A program made the position numbers and the translations under genes. Shown here piece after piece: positions 1 through 5,303 of a DNA stretch of 6,987 bases; position 1 is the stretch's first letter, and each line of letters starts with the position of its first letter. Below the pieces are notes generated by a model. It worked only from the letters and a program-made list of their open reading frames with translations. It did not search any database and was not told where the DNA came from. The DNA is from an uncultured Porphyromonadaceae bacterium (GTDB lineage Bacteria > Bacteroidota > Bacteroidia > Bacteroidales > Muribaculaceae): positions 1-6,987 of the forward strand of contig CALJBF010000008.1 in assembly GCA_938027385.1 (NCBI GenBank), given 5' to 3'.

Positions 1-63
1 TTAAGGTCTTTAGGGTCTTTAAAGTCCTTAAGGTCTCTAACGACCCTAAAGACCTTAAAGACC
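1..63. repeat. Array 1: seven 9-bp tandem repeats with an internal strand switch
   Basis: Seven contiguous 9-mers fill this stretch: TTAAGGTCT (1-9), TTAGGGTCT (10-18), TTAAAGTCC (19-27), TTAAGGTCT (28-36), CTAACGACC (37-45), CTAAAGACC (46-54) and TTAAAGACC (55-63). The first four follow TTAAGGTCT. The last three follow TTAAAGACC, which is the same repeat read from the other strand in a shifted phase. As a result positions 1-17 are an exact inverted repeat of 42-58, with a 24-nt spacer that itself contains the palindrome CCTTAAGG (26-33). The array reaches the window edge, so more units may lie upstream. It could act as a terminator or processing hairpin for an upstream gene, or as a leader element for dgt; the sequence does not decide between them. 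Confidence 0.85.
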
Positions 64-99
64 CTCCCCCCACACAAAGCCCACAAAAACCATACAACC
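64..99 (+). other. C/A-rich leader before dgt
   Basis: This short segment is very rich in C and A and poor in G, between repeat array 1 and the dgt start. It contains CCCCACAC at 68-75, which also occurs in the leader of trmD just after array 3. I see no Bacteroidetes-type promoter (TAnnTTTG with an upstream TTTG) and no Shine-Dalgarno-like run. If dgt has its own promoter, it lies in or upstream of the repeat array. Confidence 0.4.
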
Positions 100-1437
100 T
101 TGCACTGGACCAGACTCATATCAGACACCCGGCTCGGCATGGAGCACTACCACAGCGAGCGGCAGGGCGTGCGCTCGGATTTCCGCCGCGATTTCGACCG
201 GCTGGTGTTCTCGTCGCCTTTCAGGCGCCTGCAGAACAAGACGCAGGTCTTCCCGCTGCCGGGGAGCATCTTTGTGCACAACCGTCTGACCCACTCGCTC
301 GAAGTGGCGTCGGTGGGACGTTCGCTCGCCTCTGAGGCCGCACTTCTGCTCGCGCCGCGCTATGCCGGCGACACCGCCACGCTGGCCGCGCTCGACTCGG
401 CCGAGGAGATTGTGGCCGCGGCCTGTCTGGCCCACGACCTGGGCAACCCTCCGTTCGGCCATTCAGGCGAGAAAGCCATCGCCACCTTCTTCTCCGAGGG
501 CGCCGGTGCCGAACTTGAAAGTCAGCTCACCCCCGGGCAGTGGGCCGACCTGATACATTTCGAGGGGAACGCCAACGCCTTCCGTCTGCTCACCCACAGT
601 TTCAAGGGGCGCCGTGAGGGTGGATTCGCCATGACCTACTCCACGCTGGCGTCGATAGTGAAATACCCCTACTCGTCGGCATGCGCAGGCGACCGCAACA
701 AATTCGGGTTCTTCACCTCGGAGACCGAGACATTCGCCCGCATCGCCGACCGGCTCGGCATCAAACGCCTGTCGGCCGATGACGAGGAGCCGGTCTACGC
801 CCGGCACCCGCTGGTCTACATCGTAGAGGCCGCCGACGACATCTGCTATGAGGTTATGGACATCGAGGACGCCCATCGTCTCAAGATCTTCTCGACCGAC
901 CGGGTCATAGAGCTTTTCATAAGTTTCTTCGACCCTGCGCGCCAGAACCGGGTGCGCGAGGTGATGGACCGTCTCGACGACCCCAGCGAGAAGGTGGCCT
1001 ATCTCCGCTCGGGGGTCATCGGCACGCTGGTCAAGGCATGCGCACGCGCGTTCGCCGACAACGAGGCCGCCATCCTCGACGGCACATTCACCGGGCGGCT
1101 GCTCGACTGCATGCCGCAGCGCGAAAGAGAGGCCTACGCCGCCTGCAACGCCGCCTCGTGGGGCAGCATCTACTGTGCCAAAGAGGTTGTAGACATCGAG
1201 CTGGCCGGTAACCGCATCATCACCTTCCTGCTTGAGAAACTGATACACGCCGTGCGCCATCCGTCCGAGAACTACTCGCGCCTGCTGCTGTCGCAGGTGC
1301 CCGGACAGTACCAGATCGACGCCCCCACCCTGTTCGGCAAGATTCAGGCGGTGCTCGACCATGTCTCGGGCATGACCGACGTCTACGCGCTCGACCTGTT
1401 CCGCAAACTGAACGGGCTGTCGCTCCCGGCAGTCTGA
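100..1437 (+). CDS. dgt: Deoxyguanosinetriphosphate triphosphohydrolase (dGTPase, HD domain)
   Basis: The enzyme hydrolyses dGTP to deoxyguanosine and triphosphate in the cytoplasm and so tunes dNTP pools. The 445-residue product has the full HD-superfamily metal site: His65 in NRLTHS, His112-Asp113 in AHDLGNPPFGH, and Asp246 in VEAADDICYEV. The family segment FEGNANAFR is at residues 154-162, and the early block FRRLQNKTQVFP (41-52) is also typical. The length fits Bacteroidales dGTPases. The chosen start is TTG at 100, because residues 1-13 (HWTRLISDTRLG after the start) match the conserved N-terminus of the family; the first in-frame ATG (139) would remove them. No in-frame ATG exists upstream, although the frame stays open to the window edge. 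It is followed after 15 nt by the TPM-domain gene and probably heads that operon. The function is well supported; only the exact start is uncertain. Confidence 0.93.
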   Translation: MHWTRLISDTRLGMEHYHSERQGVRSDFRRDFDRLVFSSPFRRLQNKTQVFPLPGSIFVHNRLTHSLEVASVGRSLASEAALLLAPRYAGDTATLAALDSAEEIVAAACLAHDLGNPPFGHSGEKAIATFFSEGAGAELESQLTPGQWADLIHFEGNANAFRLLTHSFKGRREGGFAMTYSTLASIVKYPYSSACAGDRNKFGFFTSETETFARIADRLGIKRLSADDEEPVYARHPLVYIVEAADDICYEVMDIEDAHRLKIFSTDRVIELFISFFDPARQNRVREVMDRLDDPSEKVAYLRSGVIGTLVKACARAFADNEAAILDGTFTGRLLDCMPQREREAYAACNAASWGSIYCAKEVVDIELAGNRIITFLLEKLIHAVRHPSENYSRLLLSQVPGQYQIDAPTLFGKIQAVLDHVSGMTDVYALDLFRKLNGLSLPAV

Positions 1438-1452
1438 CCAATCAGCCACAAC

Positions 1453-2712
1453 ATGAAGACATTACGACATATCTTACCCATAATCATAGCCCTGCTGACA
1501 TCTCTTTGCGCCGGCGCCGTAAGCGTCGACCGCATCGAGAACGTACATGCCGTCAACCGCACACGCTATGTCACAGACCAGGCCGGGGTACTCTCGGCCG
1601 CAACCATAACGCGCGCCGACTCGATATTGGGCGACATCTGGCGCCGGACCGGCGCCGAACCGGTGGCGGTGATCATCGACTCGACCGACGGCGATGACAT
1701 CGACGACTACACCACACGGCTTTTCGATATCTGGAGAATCGGCAAGAAAGACCGCGACAACGGCCTGCTGCTCCTTATCTCCATGGGCGACCGCCGCGCC
1801 GTGATTCGCACGGGGTATGGTGTAGAGGGAATCCTTCCCGACGTGGCATGCACACGCCTGATCCGCCGCGAAATGACACCACGTTTCAAGGAGGGGGATT
1901 ATGACGGTGGAGTGCTGGCAACCCTTGAGGCCGTGCGCGAGGTAATGACCTCTGACGAGGCCCGCGCCGAGCTCACCTCGGAAATAGCCAATGACGCCGG
2001 AGCGCGCCCGGCCGATAGCGCCGACAGTTTCTGGCATATCTACCTGCTGCTGGCCGGTCTGGCCGCGGGGGGCATGCTCATCGTGGTGCTCTATCTCTCG
2101 GTAAAGAACCGGAAAGCCGACACCGCGCGGGCTTACAAGTCGCTCGCCGAATGGAAAGTGCCGATGATGATGGCCACGGCCATGACACTCGGCATGGCGC
2201 TGCCCGCGTTGCTGATACTGCTGTGGCGCATGCACGTCACCCGTTTCCACAAGCGCCTGTGCCCCAACTGCGCCACGGCCATGAACCGCATCCCGCAGAA
2301 AGACGAGGCTCCCTACCTCACCCCGGGGCAGGATGTCGAGGAACAGCTGAAATCCGTGGACTATGACGTGTGGGTATGCCCCAACTGCAACGAACGCGAC
2401 ATAATACCCTACGTGAACCCGCGCAGCACCTACCGCGAGTGCCCGTCGTGCGGAGCACACGCCGAGGCGCTGGTGGCCGACCGCGTACTGCGTCAGCCCA
2501 CCGAGCGCTCGACAGGTCTGGGCGAACGCCGGTATTTCTGCCACAACTGCCACAAGACCCATTCCATCCCCTACACGATACCCAAGGTGATGGCTCCCCC
2601 CATCATCATCGGCGGAGGGGGCGGACACGGATTCGGCGGAGGGGGCGGTTTCTCAGGCGGCTCGTTCGGCGGAGGCATGACCGGCGGCGGAGGGGGCAGC
2701 GGCTCATGGTGA
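1453..2712 (+). CDS. TPM-domain (YgcG-like) membrane protein with zinc ribbons and glycine-rich tail
   Basis: The order of parts is as follows. Residues 1-22 are a signal peptide with a hydrophobic core and a likely cleavage near AGA|VSV. About residues 38-170 form a TPM domain (VTDQAGVLS at 40-48, NGLLLLIS at 103-110, RTGYGVEGILPD at 119-130, DYDGGV at 149-154). Two transmembrane segments lie at about 194-217 and 236-259. Four CxxC pairs follow (C270/C273, C309/C312, C330/C333, C363/C366), enough for two zinc ribbons. The tail (386-419) is almost pure Gly with Ser/Phe and ends in SGSW, as in many TPM proteins. By topology the TPM domain should be periplasmic and the two helices a hairpin, which returns the zinc-ribbon tail to the periplasm unless the signal peptide stays uncleaved as an anchor. 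TPM domains have been linked to phosphatase activity and photosystem II repair in plants; the bacterial role is unclear, so no activity is claimed. Cys20 does not form a good lipobox because Leu precedes it. The last codons overlap the queG start. Confidence 0.85.
   Translation: MKTLRHILPIIIALLTSLCAGAVSVDRIENVHAVNRTRYVTDQAGVLSAATITRADSILGDIWRRTGAEPVAVIIDSTDGDDIDDYTTRLFDIWRIGKKDRDNGLLLLISMGDRRAVIRTGYGVEGILPDVACTRLIRREMTPRFKEGDYDGGVLATLEAVREVMTSDEARAELTSEIANDAGARPADSADSFWHIYLLLAGLAAGGMLIVVLYLSVKNRKADTARAYKSLAEWKVPMMMATAMTLGMALPALLILLWRMHVTRFHKRLCPNCATAMNRIPQKDEAPYLTPGQDVEEQLKSVDYDVWVCPNCNERDIIPYVNPRSTYRECPSCGAHAEALVADRVLRQPTERSTGLGERRYFCHNCHKTHSIPYTIPKVMAPPIIIGGGGGHGFGGGGGFSGGSFGGGMTGGGGGSGSW
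2689..2693 (+). promoter_or_regulatory. Possible ribosome-binding site for queG inside the TPM gene
   Basis: GGAGG occurs 12 nt before the queG ATG. It falls within the Gly codons of the TPM protein's tail, so it may exist only because GGN codons are dense there. The spacing is long for a working site, and Bacteroidetes rarely depend on Shine-Dalgarno pairing. This is a weak call, recorded because queG has no leader of its own. Confidence 0.2.
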
Positions 2713-3629
2713 CGCCGCGCACACAGATTGAGCCCACTCATGCCACGCTGAAACAGCAGATCCGCGACGCGGCCCTGCAGACCGGCGCCGTGGTCGTAGG
2801 GTTCGCACAGGCCGGCCCCGTAGATACCGGGGCAATGGAGGCCTATTCCCGCTTTCTTGACGACGGGGGTGCCGAGGAAATGCCCTACCTCGCCAACTAC
2901 CGTGAAATACGCGCCAATCCGCTCAGACTGTTCGAGCCTCCGGCCACCCAAGGCACCGTAATCTGCATGGCGTTCCCCTACTGGCACCCCCGGCGCAATC
3001 CGCTTTTCGCCCGCTACGCCCAGGGAGCCGACTATCACCGCATACTGCGAAAAAAACTAAAACCGGTGGCCCGGCTGATAACCGACGCCACCGGCGCACG
3101 CGCACGCGTATGTGTTGACACCGCCCCGATACTCGAACGCTACTGGGCCGTGCGCAGCGGCATAGGTTTCATGGGGCTGAACCGGTGCCTGATCGTACCC
3201 GGCGCCGGGTCATGGGTGTTTCTGGCCGAGATAGTCACCGAGGCTGTGTTCGAGCCCGACGAGCCCTGCACACTGTCGTGCCGGGGGTGCAACGCCTGTC
3301 TGCGCCGCTGCCCCGGAAAAGCTCTGAGCCGCCAGGGAGTGTCGGCCACCCGCTGCCACAGCTGCCTCTCTATCGAGCACCGAGGCCCGTTGCCCGACGG
3401 CACCGCGCTGAAAATACCTTATGGATGCGACACCTGCCAGACCGTCTGCCCCCACAACGCCGCTCCGGCCCCCGGCCTACCGGAATTCGCCCCCGCCCCC
3501 GCAATGCTCGCCCTCACCCGCGCCGACCTCGCCACCCTAACCCCTGACACCTACGCCGCCCTCTTCGGCACCTCGGCCATCACCCGCTGCCCCCTGGACC
3601 AGCTTCACCGCAACCTCCGGTTTGTTTGA
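2706..3629 (+). CDS. queG: Epoxyqueuosine reductase QueG
   Basis: QueG carries out the last step of queuosine biosynthesis, reducing epoxyqueuosine at wobble position 34 of tRNAs with GUN anticodons. It uses cobalamin and two [4Fe-4S] clusters. The 307-residue product has the family segment VCVDTAPILERYWAVRSGIG (135-154), where Asp138 aligns with the proposed proton-donor Asp. A first cluster motif is C192xxC195xxC198xxxCP (C202), and a second is GCDTCQTVCP with C241, C244 and C248; extra Cys217 and Cys220 lie between. It is the short form and lacks much of the C-terminal extension of the 379-residue E. coli protein. The ATG at 2706 overlaps the TGA of the TPM gene (2710-2712) by seven bases in another frame, which suggests translational coupling. 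The frame is open back to 2370, but that extension is only the out-of-frame reading of the TPM gene. Its stop lies three bases before repeat array 2. Confidence 0.93.
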   Translation: MVTPRTQIEPTHATLKQQIRDAALQTGAVVVGFAQAGPVDTGAMEAYSRFLDDGGAEEMPYLANYREIRANPLRLFEPPATQGTVICMAFPYWHPRRNPLFARYAQGADYHRILRKKLKPVARLITDATGARARVCVDTAPILERYWAVRSGIGFMGLNRCLIVPGAGSWVFLAEIVTEAVFEPDEPCTLSCRGCNACLRRCPGKALSRQGVSATRCHSCLSIEHRGPLPDGTALKIPYGCDTCQTVCPHNAAPAPGLPEFAPAPAMLALTRADLATLTPDTYAALFGTSAITRCPLDQLHRNLRFV

Positions 3630-3632
3630 GAT

Positions 3633-3677
3633 GTCAGACCCGTCGGACAAGTCGGACCCGTCGGACTTGTCTGACTT
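3633..3677. repeat. Array 2: five 9-bp tandem repeats between convergent genes
   Basis: Five contiguous 9-mers occupy most of the 66-nt gap between the queG and trmD stops: GTCAGACCC (3633-3641), GTCGGACAA (3642-3650), GTCGGACCC (3651-3659), GTCGGACTT (3660-3668) and GTCTGACTT (3669-3677). All share the core GTCNGAC, with the last two bases alternating among CC, AA and TT. The first and last cores, GTCAGAC and GTCTGAC, are exact reverse complements. The array starts three bases after the queG stop codon. The 18-nt remainder up to the trmD stop shows no other structure. Confidence 0.85.
3642..3675. terminator. Possible bidirectional terminator hairpin within array 2
   Basis: Positions 3642-3653 (GTCGGACAAGTC) pair with 3664-3675 (GACTTGTCTGAC) over 12 bp with one G-U wobble in the plus transcript, leaving a 10-nt loop. 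The plus transcript continues with only a short run (TTTGG), and the minus side has no T-run, so a classical intrinsic terminator is only weakly supported. The place between two converging genes is where a shared terminator would be expected. Confidence 0.45.
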
Positions 3678-3695
3678 TGGATGAAAAGATTGGGG

Positions 3696-4373
3696 TCAGT
3701 CGGCAAGGAGGTCGGGGCGGAGGCGGCGGGTGCGCTCCAGGGCCTGTTCGTGGCGCCAGGCGGCGATTTTGGCCTCATGTCCCGAGAGAAGTATGTCAGG
3801 CACACGCCACCCCTTGTAGTCGGCCGGACGGGTATAGTCGGGCGCCGACAGCAGATGGTCCTGGAACGAATCGGAGAGAGCGCTCTGCTCGTCGCCGAGT
3901 ACCCCGGGAATCAGGCGCACCAAGGCATCGGATATGATGATGGCGGGGAGTTCGCCGCCCGTAAGCACATAGTCGCCCACTGAAATCTCTTTTGTTATAA
4001 GGTGCTCGCGCACGCGGTAGTCGACCCCCTTATAGTGCCCGCAGAGAATTATGATGTTGTTGAGCAGCGACATGGAGTTTGCCATGGGCTGGTCAAACAC
4101 CTCGCCGTCGGGCGAGGTGAATATCACCTCGTCATAGTCGCGTTCTGCCTTTAGCGCCGATATACAACGGTCGATAGGCTCGACCTGCATCACCATGCCG
4201 GCCTCGCCGCCGAAAGGATAGTCATCGACCTTTCGGTGCTTGTTGGTGGTGTAGTCGCGCAGGTTATGGATATGGAACTCGGCAAGCCCCTTGTTCTGGG
4301 CGCGTTTCAGTATTGAGCATCCCAGCGGAGACTCAAACATTTCGGGGAGGACGGTGAGGATATCGATTCGCAT
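3696..4373 (-). CDS. trmD: tRNA (guanine-N1)-methyltransferase TrmD
   Basis: TrmD is the SPOUT-class enzyme that makes m1G at position 37, 3' of the anticodon, using S-adenosylmethionine as an obligate dimer; the mark prevents +1 frameshifting. The 225-residue product opens with MRIDILTVLPEMFESPLG. It carries GGEAGMVMQVEPI (55-67), the knot segment LCGHYKGVDYRV (110-121) and GDYVLTGGELPA (133-144). Arg153 and Asp168 (in LSDSF) align with the catalytic Arg154 and Asp169 of E. coli TrmD. YTRPADYKGWRVPDILLSGHEAKI (180-203) completes the family pattern, with about 30 fewer C-terminal residues than the E. coli form. The start is set by the conserved MRIDILTV; the frame stays open upstream through array 3 only because 9-bp repeats keep phase. 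It lies 79 nt downstream of the AsnA-like gene and converges on queG. Confidence 0.96.
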   Translation of the reverse strand: MRIDILTVLPEMFESPLGCSILKRAQNKGLAEFHIHNLRDYTTNKHRKVDDYPFGGEAGMVMQVEPIDRCISALKAERDYDEVIFTSPDGEVFDQPMANSMSLLNNIIILCGHYKGVDYRVREHLITKEISVGDYVLTGGELPAIIISDALVRLIPGVLGDEQSALSDSFQDHLLSAPDYTRPADYKGWRVPDILLSGHEAKIAAWRHEQALERTRRLRPDLLAD

Positions 4374-4400
4374 ATCAGGGTGGTGAGGGGGTGTGGGGAA
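4374..4400 (-). other. C-rich leader before trmD
   Basis: On the minus strand this 27-nt stretch between array 3 and the trmD ATG is almost all C, A and T. It includes CCCCACAC (plus-strand positions 4391-4398), the same octamer found in the dgt leader after array 1. No Shine-Dalgarno run or promoter motif is visible. The match may reflect only shared base composition. Confidence 0.35.
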
Positions 4401-4445
4401 GTGACGTATGTAACTTATGTGACGTATGTGACTTATGTGGCGTAT
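4401..4445. repeat. Array 3: five 9-bp tandem repeats between the AsnA-like gene and trmD
   Basis: Five contiguous plus-strand 9-mers are seen: GTGACGTAT (4401-4409), GTAACTTAT (4410-4418), GTGACGTAT (4419-4427), GTGACTTAT (4428-4436) and GTGGCGTAT (4437-4445). A decayed sixth unit, GTGGGGATT (4446-4454), runs into the stop codon of the AsnA-like gene. The central CGT and CTT forms alternate, giving an 18-bp higher-order repeat. Unlike arrays 1 and 2 there are no long inverted arms, so a terminator function is not suggested. Its position inside a same-strand gene pair points instead to an mRNA spacer, processing site or neutral filler. Confidence 0.85.
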
Positions 4446-4452
4446 GTGGGGA

Positions 4453-5268
4453 TTACTTGAGGATGCTGTCGCGGTGGAAGAGCTGCATGGCCAGGCGGTC
4501 GCGCCAGATGTTGCCGCCCACCGAGGCCACCGGTGCGTCGGCACCCGGCTCGTAAAGCAGAATCTCGGCAAGCTCAAGCTGACAGCGGGCCACCTCGTTC
4601 CACACGAGGATGCGCCCCGAGGGGGTCTCGCCGTCGACAGCCGAGTCATTGACCACGAAATATGCCGCACGCTGATGTTTCTTCACATATTCGTACTCCG
4701 AACGGGCGAGTTCGCCTGACGGCTGACCGGCCGTTATTTCGCTCTCGCCGATGGTGACGAGCGTCTCGGGCAAGGTGTGCGTCATGTGCGGGAACTTCTC
4801 GCACAGCATCTTCTCGGCATCGCGCATGATCTCATATACGGCTCCGGCAGCTCCTTTGAGCTCTTTCAGCACCGAAGTCCCGGCATCGAACTCGCGCACC
4901 TGCTGCCACGCCCAGGCGGCCACATGGGGCGACGTGGTGGCGGTCTCGGCGATTTCGGGACGGAGGGCGTTCATCACCGTGAACACCCCGAAACCGGGCG
5001 CTATGTCATAGCGTTCGAGCTGTCGCCGCAGCCACCGGTCAAGACCGGTGACGACCTCCATGCGGTCATGAGAACCCACCAGGTCAAACGCCACCGCCGG
5101 ACCCGGACCGTTGAGACCCGATGAAACGGGCATATATACCGGCGCCGAGACACGACGCAACGAAAGGTCGGCGGCAAGGCGCGGTTCTATGAACCGCTTG
5201 ATTTCGGTCAGCGCAATCTCGGCGGTCTCGCGCAACAGCGTGGGTGAGAATTTAGGAGCCTGTTCCAT
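4453..5268 (-). CDS. Divergent AsnA-like protein (asparagine synthetase A fold), probable pseudoenzyme
   Basis: The 271-residue product resembles aspartate-ammonia ligase AsnA, a class II aminoacyl-tRNA-synthetase-like enzyme that is normally about 330-345 residues. Matching blocks are EVVTGLDRWLRRQL (71-84; E. coli FEVVHSLAKWKRQTL), FGVFTVMNALRPE (93-105; GLYTHMKALRPD), AAYFVVND (201-208; AVFLVGI), GRILVWN (218-224; GDILVWN) and SVGGNIWRDRLAMQL (249-263; TIGGGIGQSRLTMLL). In my from-memory alignment Asp46, Lys77, Gln116 and Asp118 of the E. coli aspartate pocket become non-acidic or small residues here (no Asp near 52; Leu80, Ala118, Ala120). The loop before DILVWN and a segment before the final GGG motif are shortened. 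Arg103 and Arg258 (E. coli Arg100, Arg299) remain. Normal asparagine synthesis therefore looks unlikely. It lies 35 nt downstream of the outer-membrane gene and is followed by array 3 and trmD. The fold assignment is fairly sure; the function is unknown. Confidence 0.72.
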   Translation of the reverse strand: MEQAPKFSPTLLRETAEIALTEIKRFIEPRLAADLSLRRVSAPVYMPVSSGLNGPGPAVAFDLVGSHDRMEVVTGLDRWLRRQLERYDIAPGFGVFTVMNALRPEIAETATTSPHVAAWAWQQVREFDAGTSVLKELKGAAGAVYEIMRDAEKMLCEKFPHMTHTLPETLVTIGESEITAGQPSGELARSEYEYVKKHQRAAYFVVNDSAVDGETPSGRILVWNEVARCQLELAEILLYEPGADAPVASVGGNIWRDRLAMQLFHRDSILK

Positions 5269-5303
5269 AGTCGATGCTCAGTCTGTTTTGAGGCCTGTCA
5301 GTG

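Noticed and set aside
1..63. CRISPR array
   Set aside because: Units are 9 bp and contiguous with no unique spacers, so this is a short tandem repeat; the same applies to arrays 2 and 3.
463..1449. Long open frame antisense to dgt
   Set aside because: It mirrors the codon structure of a well-conserved dGTPase on the other strand and shows no recognisable domain; long antisense frames are expected in GC-rich genes.
1500..1520. Lipoprotein signal in the TPM protein
   Set aside because: Cys20 is preceded by Ser-Leu rather than a small residue at the -1 position, and an AGA|V signal peptidase I site fits better.
1474..2628. Long antisense open frame over the TPM gene
   Set aside because: The plus-strand gene has a signal peptide, TPM domain and Cys motifs, whereas the antisense product is low-quality sequence with no family features.
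2370..2705. N-terminal extension of QueG
   Set aside because: The extension is an Arg/His/Pro-rich out-of-frame reading of the TPM gene; QueG homology begins after the ATG at 2706.
4374..4670. N-terminal extension of TrmD on the minus strand
   Set aside because: It includes repeat array 3 read as Ile-Arg-His-type repeats and the out-of-frame end of the AsnA-like gene; the family N-terminus MRIDILTV fixes the start at 4373.
5269..5303. Terminator or promoter between the outer-membrane and AsnA-like genes
   Set aside because: The 35-nt gap shows no stem with a T-run and no recognisable promoter motif, so simple co-transcription is the better reading.
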